A stretch of DNA of 48,222 bases from Halalkalibacter akibai JCM 9157 (GTDB lineage Bacteria; Bacillota; Bacilli; Bacillales; Bacillaceae_D): contig NZ_BAUV01000034.1 of the NCBI RefSeq assembly GCF_000513135.1, positions 1 through 48,222 on the forward strand, read 5' to 3'. Below are positions 14,957-24,343 of this stretch, in pieces (the stretch's first letter is position 1; every line of letters begins with the position of its first letter). The translations under genes and the position numbers were made by a program. The notes beneath the pieces are model-generated. The model saw only the letters and a list, made by a program, of their open reading frames with translations. It searched no databases and was not told the DNA's origin.

Positions 14957-16348
14957 TTACACCCTCACTAACTCCGTTACACTTTCAACTTGTGCGGTCC
15001 ACGGAAACATGTCAATTGGTTGTACAGATTTCACTTTATAACCTTTTTTAGATAAACGGTCTACGTCTTTTGCTAGAGTCGATGGATTGCAAGAAACGTA
15101 CACCATACGCTTCGGTTTAACCTCAATAATCGTCTGTAGTAACCTTTCATCACAACCTGTTCGAGGTGGGTCTACAATCACGACATCAGGCTTCCATCCT
15201 TCTTTTTTCCAACGTGGTAACAATTCCTCAGCTTTTCCTACTTCATAGCTAGCATGAGTGAAACCATGTTTCTTTGCATTTTCTCTCGCATCATCAATCG
15301 CAGCTGGAATGATGTCCATTCCACGGACTTCTGCTGCTTCTTTAGCAAGCCATAATCCAATCGTTCCAACTCCACAATACGCATCGACTATTTTTTCTTT
15401 ACCTGTTAACTCCGCTGCTTCTTTTACAACATTGTATAATTTAACGGTTTGCGTTGGGTTTAATTGAAAAAATGCGCGCGCTGATAAAGAAAAAGATAAC
15501 TCACCTAACTTTTCTTCAATCGCTTCTTCTCCAGCTAAATGAATCGTTTTTTCTCCGAAGATGAGCGAGGTTTTCTGACTGTTTACATTTTGAACAATAG
15601 AGTTCACTTCTGGTAACCGTCTTTTTATTTCTGCAACGATCGCTTCTTTTTTAGGGAGGTTCTCTTCCTTCGTGACAAGAACCACTTGAACTTGTCCAGT
15701 TTCAAAACCAACTCTCGTTACAACCGTGCGAACAATTCCTGAATGCTTTCGCTCATTATAAATCGGAACATTAAGATCCGCTAAAATTTGTTTTACTACT
15801 TGTGTTACTTTATTCGTTGATTCGTGTTGGACTTTACAATCAGACAAGTCAATTAAGTGATGAGAATTTAACGCATAAAGCCCTGCTATAACATCTTTAC
15901 CCTTTTTTCCTAATTGTAACTGACTTTTATTGCGATAATCCCACGGATTTTCCATTCCAATCGTTTCCCGGAGCATTTCATCGGTTAAAGCGATCTTCGT
16001 ATGACGTTCAAATGCTTGCTTAACAATATCTCTTTTCTCACGCAGCGTCGCTTGATAATTCATATGTTGAAGCTGACACCCGCCACATTCTTGGTAAATC
16101 GGGCAAGGCGGTTTTATTCGTTCTTTTGACTGCTTACGTATTTTTATCATTTTCGCTTCAGAAAAACGTGGACTTGCTTTTGTCACTTCAGCAACGACCT
16201 CTTCGCCAGGCAGTGCTCCAGGAACAAAAACAACTTGTCGCTTATAATAACCGACGCCTTCCCCGTTAATTCCGAGACGTTTAATCGTTAAAGGAAATTG
16301 TTGGCCTATTTTCATGTTTACTGTATTTGTTTCATGTTTTTGTTTCAT
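14957..16348 (-). CDS. rlmCD: 23S rRNA (uracil-C5)-methyltransferase RlmCD
   Basis: A 463-residue RumA/TrmA-family methyltransferase. In B. subtilis one enzyme of this type makes m5U747 and m5U1939 in 23S rRNA. The domains are an N-terminal TRAM (about 13-70: [20 protein letters not shown]), 4Fe-4S cysteines C82, C88 and C91 with a fourth near 172 (LSDCKVQ), and a C-terminal SAM-binding Rossmann fold with [12 protein letters not shown]. The catalytic cysteine is C420 in [12 protein letters not shown], with [10 protein letters not shown] upstream. AAGGACGGAG lies before the ATG. A paralogue elsewhere cannot be excluded, so the dual specificity is inferred. Confidence 0.9.
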   Translation of the reverse strand: MKQKHETNTVNMKIGQQFPLTIKRLGINGEGVGYYKRQVVFVPGALPGEEVVAEVTKASPRFSEAKMIKIRKQSKERIKPPCPIYQECGGCQLQHMNYQATLREKRDIVKQAFERHTKIALTDEMLRETIGMENPWDYRNKSQLQLGKKGKDVIAGLYALNSHHLIDLSDCKVQHESTNKVTQVVKQILADLNVPIYNERKHSGIVRTVVTRVGFETGQVQVVLVTKEENLPKKEAIVAEIKRRLPEVNSIVQNVNSQKTSLIFGEKTIHLAGEEAIEEKLGELSFSLSARAFFQLNPTQTVKLYNVVKEAAELTGKEKIVDAYCGVGTIGLWLAKEAAEVRGMDIIPAAIDDARENAKKHGFTHASYEVGKAEELLPRWKKEGWKPDVVIVDPPRTGCDERLLQTIIEVKPKRMVYVSCNPSTLAKDVDRLSKKGYKVKSVQPIDMFPWTAQVESVTELVRV

Positions 16349-16481
16349 TTTTTAACTCCGTCCTTTCATTAGCGCCCTTATTATAGCATGTTCGAACATT
16401 TCTTCCTAAACTTGCTAGAGCTTATGTGACATGAAATCTGCTAAAATAGGACACAGAAGTACGAAAAGAGGAGAGATGATT

Positions 16482-16844
16482 TTGTCTATACCTACAGATG
16501 TAGCATCATTACAAATTATGGCCCACGTGTTTAAAAGAGAAAGTTTAAAGTCTATCTTTGACAAGACGGTTGAAAGTCTAGTTGAACAAGTACCTTACAT
16601 TGATTGGGTTGGCATTTATATGTACGAAAATTTAGATCATAAGTTAGTTGCCGCTTCTTCTTTTGAAGATGATTTAAAATGGGAATGTAATGGAGAACTT
16701 AAATTTCCTATTAAGAACTCGATGGAAGAAGAAATCGGCATGATGATCGTACGAAGCAGACAACCAATTGCATTTGATGTGACTGATGTAACAACATTAG
16801 AAACGATTGCATCAGCTATTGGACAAGAAAGTTATGCGAACTAA
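16482..16844 (+). CDS. GAF domain protein
   Basis: About 120 residues forming a single GAF domain (SLKSIFDKTVESLVEQVPYIDWVGIYMY through GMMIVRSRQPIAFDVTDVTTLETIASAIG). The YIDWVGIYMYE block resembles free methionine-(R)-sulfoxide reductase-type GAF proteins, but the catalytic cysteines of that enzyme are missing; only one Cys (in KWECNGE) is seen. It may bind a small ligand or be a degenerate relative. Start: GAGGAG at 16468-16473 is 8 nt before TTG 16482 and only 2 nt before ATG 16476, so the TTG is preferred. Confidence 0.7.
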   Translation: MSIPTDVASLQIMAHVFKRESLKSIFDKTVESLVEQVPYIDWVGIYMYENLDHKLVAASSFEDDLKWECNGELKFPIKNSMEEEIGMMIVRSRQPIAFDVTDVTTLETIASAIGQESYAN

Positions 16845-16847
16845 TGA

Positions 16848-16891
16848 AAAGAAGGCTGAAACATGAGGATTCCTCTGTTTCAGCCTTCTTT
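16848..16891. terminator. Bidirectional terminator between GAF gene and pdaA
   Basis: AAAGAAGGCTGAAACA (16848-16863) pairs perfectly with TGTTTCAGCCTTCTTT (16876-16891). A long stem flanked by A and T runs serves both convergent genes. Confidence 0.9.
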
Positions 16892-16901
16892 CTTATGGTT
16901 T

Positions 16902-17705
16902 TTATGGAAACGGAATCTCCTGCATATGTTTTGAAAAAAGGAGATCATCTAAACTTTTGAATTCATAGCCTTGTTTTCTAGCTTCATCAATTACGCGTGG
17001 CAATGCTTCTGCATTATCACTCGAAACAGAATGAATAAGCATAATAGCGCCAGGATGGATTCGCTTCATGATCTGATTATAAGCATAGTCTCCGCCTTTT
17101 TGCTTATCAACTTCCCAATCCTTGTACGCCATCGACCAAAACACATTTGTATACCCAAGTTTCTCTGACAACACTAAAGTGCGCTCGCTAAACTGTCCTC
17201 TTGGTGGTCGTAAGTACTTCATTTCTTTGACCCCAGTTATTTCTGTGAATCGCTCCTGAACTTTAGTTAACTCATTCATTAGTCTACCATCACCAACATC
17301 AGGTAAGCTCGGATGATGCCAAGAGTGATTTCCAACAATATGGCCTTCCTCAACCATACGTATCACAAGATCGGTTGCATTATCCAAATAATGACCTGTC
17401 ACAAAGAAAGTAGCTGGAACTTCTTTTTCCTTAAGAACATCAAGCACTTTTTCTGTATATCCGTTTTCATAGCCATTATCAAACGTTAAGTACAATTCTT
17501 TCTTAGTCGTATCACCAATAAAATACCCATTTGTTTGTTCAAGTAACTTCAAGAATTCAGGTTCTGTTGTAACCGGCTTATTATCTTTTTCCGGTTTATA
17601 GCTCCAATTATGAGTTGTATTATCATAAGCGAACGCTACAGAAGTTAAACAACAAAAAAGAGTGACTACGAATAAGATAGTAAGGACTGGTGTTTTTTTG
17701 AACAT
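16902..17705 (-). CDS. pdaA: Peptidoglycan N-acetylmuramic acid deacetylase PdaA
   Basis: A 267-residue secreted polysaccharide deacetylase. In sporulation PdaA removes the acetyl group from muramic acid so that muramic delta-lactam can form in the spore cortex, which is needed for germination. An N-terminal signal peptide (about 1-26, ending SVAFA) is visible. The catalytic motif LTFDNGYENGYT has D76, the metal histidines are H127 and H131 in GNHSWHHP, and RPPRG and HPGAIMLIHSVS complete the fold. INWGF-type and EIPFP ends agree with the family length. Convergent with the GAF gene. Confidence 0.9.
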   Translation of the reverse strand: MFKKTPVLTILFVVTLFCCLTSVAFAYDNTTHNWSYKPEKDNKPVTTEPEFLKLLEQTNGYFIGDTTKKELYLTFDNGYENGYTEKVLDVLKEKEVPATFFVTGHYLDNATDLVIRMVEEGHIVGNHSWHHPSLPDVGDGRLMNELTKVQERFTEITGVKEMKYLRPPRGQFSERTLVLSEKLGYTNVFWSMAYKDWEVDKQKGGDYAYNQIMKRIHPGAIMLIHSVSSDNAEALPRVIDEARKQGYEFKSLDDLLFSKHMQEIPFP

Positions 17706-17858
17706 ATGTGCATCATTCTCCCTCTCTTTTTTCTAGCTTTTACTTATAATACCTTTATGTAGGGTGACCCATTTTCTTTGATTTCATGTGTTGAGTTTTT
17801 GAAAAAAGAGCTGTTTGTATACTCAGTTTTAGAGCGTCCGTTTAACTTTAGCTCTCTT

Positions 17859-18290
17859 CGGACCTCAGATACCTTATTTCATTCAAATCGCCTATTCCCA
17901 CACAGGTTTCGGACCTCAGTTCCTCTATTTGACTAAATAAGCTCTCGTTTGACCTCCATTTTCTCTAATAAGAGCTCTCCTGTCCGCTTAACACACTACA
18001 CTTGCTGTTTTCTCACAAATAAGGAACCTGATGTCCGCCTCCTCACACACGCGGACCTCAGATACCTTATTTCACTCAAATCGCCTATTTCCACACAGGT
18101 TCCGGACCTCAGTTCCTCTATTTGACTAAATGAGCTCTCGTTTGACCTCCATTTTCTCTAATAAGAGCTCTCCTGTCCGCTCAACACACTACACTTACTG
18201 TTTCCTCACAAATAAGGAACCTGATGTCCGCCTCCTCACACACGTGGACCTCAGGTTCCTTATTTCATTCAAATCGCCTATTCTCACATG
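17859..18290. repeat. 193-bp tandem repeat array (two full units plus a partial third)
   Basis: CGGACCTCAGATACC occurs at 17859 and 18052 and a close variant (TGGACCTCAGGTTCC) at 18245, an exact 193-bp period twice. Full units are almost identical. Each unit contains five ~20-nt modules, CGGACCTCAG..CCTTATTT twice on the plus strand (17859, 17910) and AAATAAGG..GTCCGC-like modules three times inverted (17935, 17967, 18018). Short frames across the array are translations of the repeat. Positions 17706-17858 hold one loose half module and otherwise nothing recognised. Confidence 0.85.
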
Positions 18291-18331
18291 CGCACACACC
18301 TGCCCTACCCCAACCTTATCAATCAAAAAAA

Positions 18332-18361
18332 ACCGTCAAATCCACATACAATTTGACGGTC
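18332..18361. terminator. Terminator after fumarase gene
   Basis: ACCGTCAAAT (18332-18341) pairs with ATTTGACGGT (18351-18360). On the minus strand a T run (the A run at 18326-18332) follows, ending the fumarase transcript. Confidence 0.8.
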
Positions 18362-18378
18362 TTAACGTTATATTACTC

Positions 18379-19920
18379 TTATTTAAACACAGGCTCTTTA
18401 AACTGCGCTAACTTCTCAAGCGAAGACTTATCAACATCAGCGTGTAAGCTGTTACCATGAGAGTCCATCGTAACAATCGCTGCGAATCCTTCTACTTCTA
18501 AGTGCCACATGGCTTCTGGAATTCCGAATTCCATTAAATCAACGCCTTGGACTTTCTTAATACAGTCAGCATAATACTGTGCTGCACCTCCGATGGCATT
18601 TAAGTAAACTCCACCGTGCTCTCCAAGTGCTTTAAGTGTTTTTGGTCCCATGCCACCTTTTCCGATAACAGCGCGGATTCCAAACTTCTTCATGATGTCT
18701 CCTTGATAAGGCTCCTCACGAATACTTGTTGTTGGTCCAGCTGCGTTGACGTGCCACTCCCCTTGCTCATCTTTCGCCATAACCGGTCCACAGTGGTAGA
18801 TTACTTGTCCATTTAAATCAATTGGAGCGTCATGATCCATAAGGTGATGATGAATTGCATCTCGACCTGTGTGCATCATTCCGTTGATGATGACTACATC
18901 TCCGACTTTAAGTTCTCTGATTTGCTCTTCCGTAATAGGCGCTTCAAGAACTACTTCTCGAACTTCACTTGCTTCTTCTGTTCCGGCAGCTACCTCTTGT
19001 TCTACATTAAGGTCTACTTTTTCGCCGTCTTTATAAAGCCATTCTTGAATCGCTCCTGTTTCTTGATCAAGCACGACACCTAAGCGGCGGTATGCCCAAC
19101 AGTTATAAGCTACTGAGACGAAGAAGCTTGCTGGTAAGCGGTTCATCGCCCCCACTTTACAGCCAAGTAATGTTGCTTCGCCGCCAAAGCCCATCGTTCC
19201 GATTCCAAGCTTATTGGCATTTTCCATTACATAATCCTCAAGCTTTTGAAGATCAGGGTTAGCATTAACATCGTCCACCGTACGGAAAAGTTGCTCTTTC
19301 GCTAGTGAGTAACTTGTCGTTCTGTCTCCACCGATTCCAACACCGATAAAACCGGCACTACAGCCTTGTCCTTGCGCTTGATAAACAGAGTGCATAATAC
19401 ATTTTCTAATTCCGTCTAAATCACGCCCTGCTCGGCCTAATCCTTCTAATTCTGCTGGTAAGCTGTACTGAATGTTTTTGTTTTCACAGCCGCCACCTTT
19501 TAAGATTAAACGAACATCAATTACATCCTTTTCCCACTGTTCAAAGTGAATTACAGGTGTTCCGTCACCAAGATTATCCCCCGTATTTTTCCCCGTAAGA
19601 GAATCAACCGAGTTAGGACGTAGTTTACTATCTTTTGTTGCTCTAGCGATTGCCGCTTTTATTACTTTCTTCATTTCAATTTGATTAACTCCAACAGGTA
19701 CTTTCACTTCGAATGTCGGCATTCCTGTGTCTTGACAAATTGGTGAAACGTTCGTGTCGGCCATTCCTATATTTTCTGTAATGGTAGATAATGATAATGC
19801 TGCTCTTGTTCCCGCATTCTCTTTTGCTTTTGCTTGAGCAATCGCACGTCTCACGTCATTTGGTAGATTAGTAGATGTTTCAACAATTAACTGATACATG
19901 CTTTCTTCTAAGTTCTTCAT
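18379..19920 (-). CDS. fumA: Class I (iron-sulfur) fumarate hydratase
   Basis: A 513-residue single-chain class I fumarase interconverting fumarate and malate in the citric acid cycle. The protein is the fused form: an N-terminal alpha domain (ICQDTGMPTFEVKVPVG, LKGGGCENKN, GQGCSAGFIGVGIGGDR, LLGCKVGAM) and a C-terminal beta domain with IINGMMHTGRDAIHH, HCGPVM and AAGPTTSIREEPY. C62, C188 and C255 are the likely cluster ligands (inference). Most bacilli instead carry class II FumC, so whether this is the only fumarase here is unknown. Start: ATG 19920 has AAAGGGAG at good spacing; an upstream TTG is too close. Confidence 0.88.
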   Translation of the reverse strand: MKNLEESMYQLIVETSTNLPNDVRRAIAQAKAKENAGTRAALSLSTITENIGMADTNVSPICQDTGMPTFEVKVPVGVNQIEMKKVIKAAIARATKDSKLRPNSVDSLTGKNTGDNLGDGTPVIHFEQWEKDVIDVRLILKGGGCENKNIQYSLPAELEGLGRAGRDLDGIRKCIMHSVYQAQGQGCSAGFIGVGIGGDRTTSYSLAKEQLFRTVDDVNANPDLQKLEDYVMENANKLGIGTMGFGGEATLLGCKVGAMNRLPASFFVSVAYNCWAYRRLGVVLDQETGAIQEWLYKDGEKVDLNVEQEVAAGTEEASEVREVVLEAPITEEQIRELKVGDVVIINGMMHTGRDAIHHHLMDHDAPIDLNGQVIYHCGPVMAKDEQGEWHVNAAGPTTSIREEPYQGDIMKKFGIRAVIGKGGMGPKTLKALGEHGGVYLNAIGGAAQYYADCIKKVQGVDLMEFGIPEAMWHLEVEGFAAIVTMDSHGNSLHADVDKSSLEKLAQFKEPVFK

Positions 19921-20076
19921 TTCATCCAACTCCCTTTACGTACTTTTATCCTACTCACAATTTCTTTATCATATCTATTATAATGCTAGTCCAAACATTC
20001 CGAAAGAGAAAAGTGGAAGCGCGTACAGACCAAGAAAAGGAAATGGTTATATTCAGATAAAATTCCATTAAAAAAA

Positions 20077-20095
20077 GCTCCTAATAAAAGGAGCA
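20077..20095 (-). terminator. Terminator after histidine phosphatase gene
   Basis: GCTCC (20077-20081) and GGAGC (20090-20094) form a hairpin followed on the minus strand by a run of Ts. The 150 bp between it and the fumarase start hold no convincing gene. Confidence 0.6.
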
Positions 20096-20096
20096 C

Positions 20097-20738
20097 TTAA
20101 AGCAAACCATGATTTTTCTTTTTATCAACAATTGGATCTAAATGACTCACTTGATTAACAAAATGAATCAATGGCTTATCTTGCTTTTTAGGCCATTCAA
20201 TAAAACTCACACTCGTATTTCCAATCTGAAACGGACGATGAAGAGTGTGCCACTGATCTCCAGCAATCAAGTACATGAGAAAAATACTGATGAAACCACC
20301 GTGCGATATAATCGCAACATCATGATTTCGATGAGCAAGCTGAAGCTGTTCTACTATGTACTGACATCTAGCAGTCAACTCGTCTACTGACTCGGTACCT
20401 TCTACTCCCGAAGTTAAAATCGAGTTCTCCACCGTCTCTGGAAATTTCATTGTAATTTCTGCTCGTGTTAATCCTTGTAACGGTCCAAGGTGAACTTCTC
20501 TTACTTTATCCCATTCATTGACAGTTTGATTTTTCTTCCGCGCAATCGCCTTTGCTGTATCAGAAGCTCGTGTTAAGTCACTGCTATAAATAAAATCAAG
20601 ATGAATGTCACTAAAATAATCAGCCACATACTCAGCTTGTTGTTTTCCCAACTCGGATAATGGGTAATCGTCTGTTCCTTGGATTCTCCCTGCCAGGTTC
20701 CCTGTTGATTCCCCGTGTCTAATCAGATAAAGTTTCAT
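20097..20738 (-). CDS. Histidine phosphatase family protein
   Basis: A 213-residue phosphoglycerate mutase-like enzyme. The phosphohistidine motif LIRHGES is at residues 5-11, with QGTDDYPLSELGKQQAEYVADYF and YSSDLTRASDTA next, and the second catalytic histidine in ISHGGFISIFL. Relatives include broad-specificity phosphatases and cobalamin/alpha-ribazole phosphatases; no substrate can be assigned. The binding site AAAGGAG favours the second of two adjacent ATG codons. It lies 11 bp after the SE1561-like gene and probably shares its transcript. Confidence 0.85.
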   Translation of the reverse strand: MKLYLIRHGESTGNLAGRIQGTDDYPLSELGKQQAEYVADYFSDIHLDFIYSSDLTRASDTAKAIARKKNQTVNEWDKVREVHLGPLQGLTRAEITMKFPETVENSILTSGVEGTESVDELTARCQYIVEQLQLAHRNHDVAIISHGGFISIFLMYLIAGDQWHTLHRPFQIGNTSVSFIEWPKKQDKPLIHFVNQVSHLDPIVDKKKNHGLL

Positions 20739-20749
20739 CATTTACTCCT

Positions 20750-20938
20750 TTATTCAGACCAGTCGTGACGGAATTGCTTACACTTTGTTTCAATATCATC
20801 CAGCATACTTAAAAGTCGATCAATTTCTTCTACTCCAGCTTCTTCTGGATCCATTGTATCTAATACGTCCATTACTAAATTCAATCTATTATGCAAATAG
20901 TTCATTTGTTCTTTTTTATCGTGAATCGCTCCACCCAT
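20750..20938 (-). CDS. SE1561 family small protein
   Basis: A 62-residue acidic, fully helical protein beginning MGGAIHDKKEQMNYLHNRLN, then MDPEEAGVEEIDRLLSMLDD and KCKQFRHDW. This pattern matches the small Firmicutes family named after S. epidermidis SE1561 (from memory). Function unknown. AAAGGAGAG precedes the ATG. First gene of a two-gene unit with the histidine phosphatase and divergent from yfkAB. Confidence 0.65.
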   Translation of the reverse strand: MGGAIHDKKEQMNYLHNRLNLVMDVLDTMDPEEAGVEEIDRLLSMLDDIETKCKQFRHDWSE

Positions 20939-21101
20939 TGCAATCTCTCCTTTTGAATACAGTTGTGCTCAAATAGAGTGTAACAGATAATAACAGTACA
21001 CACAATTCAGCCAGAATTAGAATAAAACTCACTCTTTTGTAAGGATGCGTTTTGCGTTATGATGTTACAAGTGAAACTGAAGTTAAAGGAGCACGAGTTT
21101 T

Positions 21102-22214
21102 GTGATCGAGACATCCCTTACTATTTCGCCAACCCATGATCCGTGGGAGGCATATGAAGACATAATAAAATTCGGGAAACCGATGTTAACCAATATTGAG
21201 TTTACAACGACAACCTTGTGCAATATGCGTTGTGAGCATTGTGCGGTAGGCTACACCCTTCAACCGAAAGACCCAAACCCGTTACCTTTAGACTTGCTTC
21301 TCAAAAGGTTGGACGAAATTCCGACGTTAAGAGCTTTTAGTATTACAGGTGGCGAGCCCATGCTTTCCAAAAAATCTGTTGATAACTATGTGGTTCCACT
21401 TCTTAAGTATGCACATGAAAGAGGTGTGCGAACACAAATTAACTCAAATTTAACGATTGATTTGAAACAATATGATAAGATCATCCCTTATCTTGATGTG
21501 CTACACATTTCTCATAACTATGGAAGTGTCGAAGACTTTGCTGAAATTGGCTTCGCGGTTATGGATCGCAAACCTAGTTTTGAACAAAGAGCATCCTTAT
21601 TTTATAAGATGATTGATAATGCTAAAGCTCTAACAAGTCAAGGTGTAATAGTATCGGCCGAGACGATGATCAACAAACGTACGCTCCCACACCTTGAAAA
21701 AATTCATGAACAAATCGCAGAAATGGGCTGCCAAAGACATGAAGTTCACCCTATGTACCCAAGTGACTTTGCACGCAATCTGGAAGTAGCTTCATTAGAA
21801 GAAATTCGTTCAGGTATTCACCGCTTATTAGATGTAAAGAAAAAAGACATGTGGATGCTTTTTGGAACACTTCCGTTTTATCCTTGTAGTGATAACGATG
21901 AAGACTTACGCCTACAAAAACGTTTATATTCAACCGAGAATGTCACTGTTCGTAATGATCCAGATGGCAGATCCCGTTTAAATGTCAACATTTTCGATGG
22001 CGACATTATTGTTACCGATTTTGGAGACACCCCTCCACTTGGGAATGTTCAAACGACCACTTTGCAAGAGGCCTATGATCAATGGATGAGATCCGACCTC
22101 GCAAAATCATTGAACTGTCATTGCCCATCTGTGAAATGCTTGGGCCCAAATGTTCTCGTAAAAGATGCATACTATCCTAATGTTAACTTCCAAGAAAGAA
22201 AAACAAATATTTAG
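21102..22214 (+). CDS. yfkAB: Radical SAM protein YfkAB
   Basis: A 370-residue radical SAM enzyme. The 4Fe-4S cluster is held by C40, C44 and C47 in CNMRCEHC, which fits the CxxxCxxC rule, with FSITGGEP as the SAM-binding GGE motif near 85. A cysteine-containing C-terminal segment (LNCHCPSVKC) could bind a second cluster. In B. subtilis the same protein was annotated as two genes, yfkA and yfkB; here it is one intact frame. The reaction is unknown. The start is GTG with AAAGGAG ten bases upstream. Confidence 0.88.
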   Translation: MIETSLTISPTHDPWEAYEDIIKFGKPMLTNIEFTTTTLCNMRCEHCAVGYTLQPKDPNPLPLDLLLKRLDEIPTLRAFSITGGEPMLSKKSVDNYVVPLLKYAHERGVRTQINSNLTIDLKQYDKIIPYLDVLHISHNYGSVEDFAEIGFAVMDRKPSFEQRASLFYKMIDNAKALTSQGVIVSAETMINKRTLPHLEKIHEQIAEMGCQRHEVHPMYPSDFARNLEVASLEEIRSGIHRLLDVKKKDMWMLFGTLPFYPCSDNDEDLRLQKRLYSTENVTVRNDPDGRSRLNVNIFDGDIIVTDFGDTPPLGNVQTTTLQEAYDQWMRSDLAKSLNCHCPSVKCLGPNVLVKDAYYPNVNFQERKTNI

Positions 22215-22223
22215 CTTTAAGAA

Positions 22224-22263
22224 AAAGCACTTGAATAGGAGTTATTCTCCTTTCAAGTGCTTT
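22224..22263. terminator. Bidirectional terminator yfkAB / yfkD
   Basis: AAAGCACTTGAA (22224-22235) pairs with TTCAAGTGCTTT (22252-22263). Serves both convergent genes. Confidence 0.85.
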
Positions 22264-22268
22264 CTGTA

Positions 22269-23075
22269 TTATTTAGGTTGATTTGCTGCAACGAAACTAA
22301 AAGATAAATGATCTTGAACAGGAATCCAAGCACCAATTCCTTGTTGCGTTACATTTTTAACCTCAATTTTTCGTTTGCCACCCTTGAACGTTAAATATAC
22401 TTCCCCGTATGTCACTTTCCCTTTTTCATTCGCCGCTGGTACAAAGCTATTTAAGTATCCAACTTGCTTAGGAGCGATATTGTACGTGTTGCCTTTTTTC
22501 GTTCCCTGACCAATAACGGTTTCAAAAGCTAAAGGCAAGTTCGTATGTTCTGCGGCTTTAATCATCATCATTTTCTTAACCGCTTCACTATTCGGGATTT
22601 TAGCCGTTAAGCCCCCACTTACTTTCTTTTGCTGTTCTTGAAAGTACGTCAGTTTTTGCGGGGAACGTCCGCCACGATTGTCTAGATAATTTGTATTAAC
22701 CTTTTGATATTCCCAATTTACTTCTGTTCCATCTGATTCATAAGCTAAAGGCCACTCTCCTAAATAAATGGAAGCTCTGAATCCTAACGCCAGCTTTGAA
22801 TCATTAATAGTGGACTCATTTAAAATCCGAATGAGATCAGGGTTCTCAATTTTAATGTCGGAAGAGCCTAGCAATTCTTTTGCTAACTCGCTTGGTTGAA
22901 GATACGGCAAATCCTGTGTCGGATTTGTATACGTATTTTCCTTAGATATTTTCACAACAGAATCTGGTACTGTAAATCCTTTTTTCTCTTCTTTCTTCCC
23001 ATCTTCAGCAGCTAAAACTGGGATGGCTGTTGCTAATAAGAATATCGCAACCATTGCTACGATGATTCGTTTCAT
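22269..23075 (-). CDS. yfkD: YfkD family secreted protein
   Basis: A 268-residue protein with a signal peptide (MKRIIVAMVAIFLLATAIPV, then LAAED cleavage region) and a mature part matching YfkD: VPDSVVKISKENTYTNPTQD, GFRASIYLGEWPLAYESDG and NTNYLDNRGG. Function is not known; in B. subtilis it lies next to yfkA as here. A good binding site GAGGAGGG precedes the start. Confidence 0.85.
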   Translation of the reverse strand: MKRIIVAMVAIFLLATAIPVLAAEDGKKEEKKGFTVPDSVVKISKENTYTNPTQDLPYLQPSELAKELLGSSDIKIENPDLIRILNESTINDSKLALGFRASIYLGEWPLAYESDGTEVNWEYQKVNTNYLDNRGGRSPQKLTYFQEQQKKVSGGLTAKIPNSEAVKKMMMIKAAEHTNLPLAFETVIGQGTKKGNTYNIAPKQVGYLNSFVPAANEKGKVTYGEVYLTFKGGKRKIEVKNVTQQGIGAWIPVQDHLSFSFVAANQPK

Positions 23076-23262
23076 CTTGATACCCTCCTCAATTCATTTA
23101 GAGACATTTGGTTATCCATATTGTTATCTTTCCTTTAAAATTTATCCATTGCTTTCGGATAAAGGAGTTTTTTGGTAACGTAGAGGAAGGGGAATTAAAA
23201 TCATTATTTTTGAGTTCTTTTTATAAGGAATTTTTGCGCGTTTAGGTACACTTTCTTACCTG

Positions 23263-23393
23263 GACCGTTCCATTGCGCTGCAGGCACTTGCTTTCCGCGG
23301 GGAGGATGCCAAGCCCCCACGACTTCGTCTGTGTGGTCTTGCCCTTTCCTCTTTTTCCCGCAGGAGTCAAGTGCCTTCCGCTCCATTTCACTA
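23263..23393 (-). repeat. ~125-bp palindromic element, copy 5
   Basis: An intact copy in minus orientation, arms GGCACTTG/CAAGTGCC, with all family constants. It lies between yfkD and proC and is the best template for judging the interrupted copy at 13578. Confidence 0.85.
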
Positions 23394-23471
23394 TAGTTGT
23401 AATCCTAATCAATCGAAACAACCTTGCGAAAAGAGCCACATTTTTTACCGACATACAAAAGGAGGAACCAC

Positions 23472-24281
23472 ATGAACAAATCCATACATATTTTATTTAT
23501 TGGCGCAGGTCGGATGGCTGAGGCGATCTTCTCTGGCATACTTCAGAAGGAAAAAAACTTCGCCATTACGGTAGCGAATCAGAAAGATGCTGAGCGGCTC
23601 ACCTATTTGAAAGAACAATATCAAATTGAGGTAACATCAGATTGGAGTAAATCCGTTGAAACTTCTGATATTATACTTCTTGCTTGTCCACCTAGTGCCC
23701 ATGAAAAAGTTTTAGCAACATTAAATCCATTAATCAAACCAAACCAACTTGTTATCACAGTGGCAGCTGGGATTGGCCCCTCTTACTTGGAAAAAGCCCT
23801 TCCAGCAAAAACGTCAGTTGCGTGGCTGATGCCAAATACTGCTGCTGACGTAGGAAGATCCATGTCCATTTATGCACTAGGAAATTATATGACAGGTGAA
23901 CAAACTGAACTTTTCACAAAAATTGTAGGTGCCATTGGCCCCGCTGAACAAGTAACAGAACAACAGGTTCATGATTTAACCGCCATCACCGGAAGCGCAC
24001 CTGCCTTTCTTTATTATTTTGTAGAAGCGCTAGAAGCAGCCGCATTGTCATACGGAATTACAAAAGAACAAGCGAGAAAGCTTGTTCTTGAGATGGTAAT
24101 AGGTAGTGCTGCCATGCTCGATAAACATCGCGATCCCGCTAAGTTAAGAGAACAAGTAACATCACCCGGAGGCGCAACAGCAGCTGGAATTGCAACTTTA
24201 GATGAGCAACACTTTTTTAGCTTATTAGAAAGTGCTGTCACAGCCACCAATAACCGAGCGAAAGAACAAGGAAAAGCATAA
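23472..24281 (+). CDS. proC: Pyrroline-5-carboxylate reductase
   Basis: A 269-residue enzyme for the last step of proline synthesis, reducing pyrroline-5-carboxylate with NAD(P)H. FIGAGRMAEAIFSG near the start is the nucleotide-binding loop. VAWLMPNTAADVGRSM, then LTAITGSAPAFLYYFVEAL and TSPGGATAAGIATL are the conserved substrate-binding blocks. Bacilli often have several paralogues (ProG, ProH, ProI), so which one this is stays open. AAAGGAGGAACCAC precedes the ATG at 23472; a 16-codon longer frame lacks a binding site. Confidence 0.88.
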   Translation: MNKSIHILFIGAGRMAEAIFSGILQKEKNFAITVANQKDAERLTYLKEQYQIEVTSDWSKSVETSDIILLACPPSAHEKVLATLNPLIKPNQLVITVAAGIGPSYLEKALPAKTSVAWLMPNTAADVGRSMSIYALGNYMTGEQTELFTKIVGAIGPAEQVTEQQVHDLTAITGSAPAFLYYFVEALEAAALSYGITKEQARKLVLEMVIGSAAMLDKHRDPAKLREQVTSPGGATAAGIATLDEQHFFSLLESAVTATNNRAKEQGKA

Positions 24282-24343
24282 GCGAAGTAAACAGGGGATC
24301 GACCTGTTGAGTGCCTGCTACGAAATAACCTGCTTTAAATTAC

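Noticed and set aside
17859-18290. CRISPR array
   Set aside because: The 193-bp repeats are contiguous without unique 30-40 nt spacers, and no cas gene is near. The internal ~20-nt modules vary and are inverted.
18130-18460. Overlapping plus-strand frames of 93 and 78 codons
   Set aside because: They lie in the 193-bp tandem repeat and the end of the fumarase gene, with no binding site and repeat-derived composition.
19875-20060. 61-codon plus-strand frame before fumarase
   Set aside because: Overlaps the fumarase start in antisense, with no binding site and no domain.
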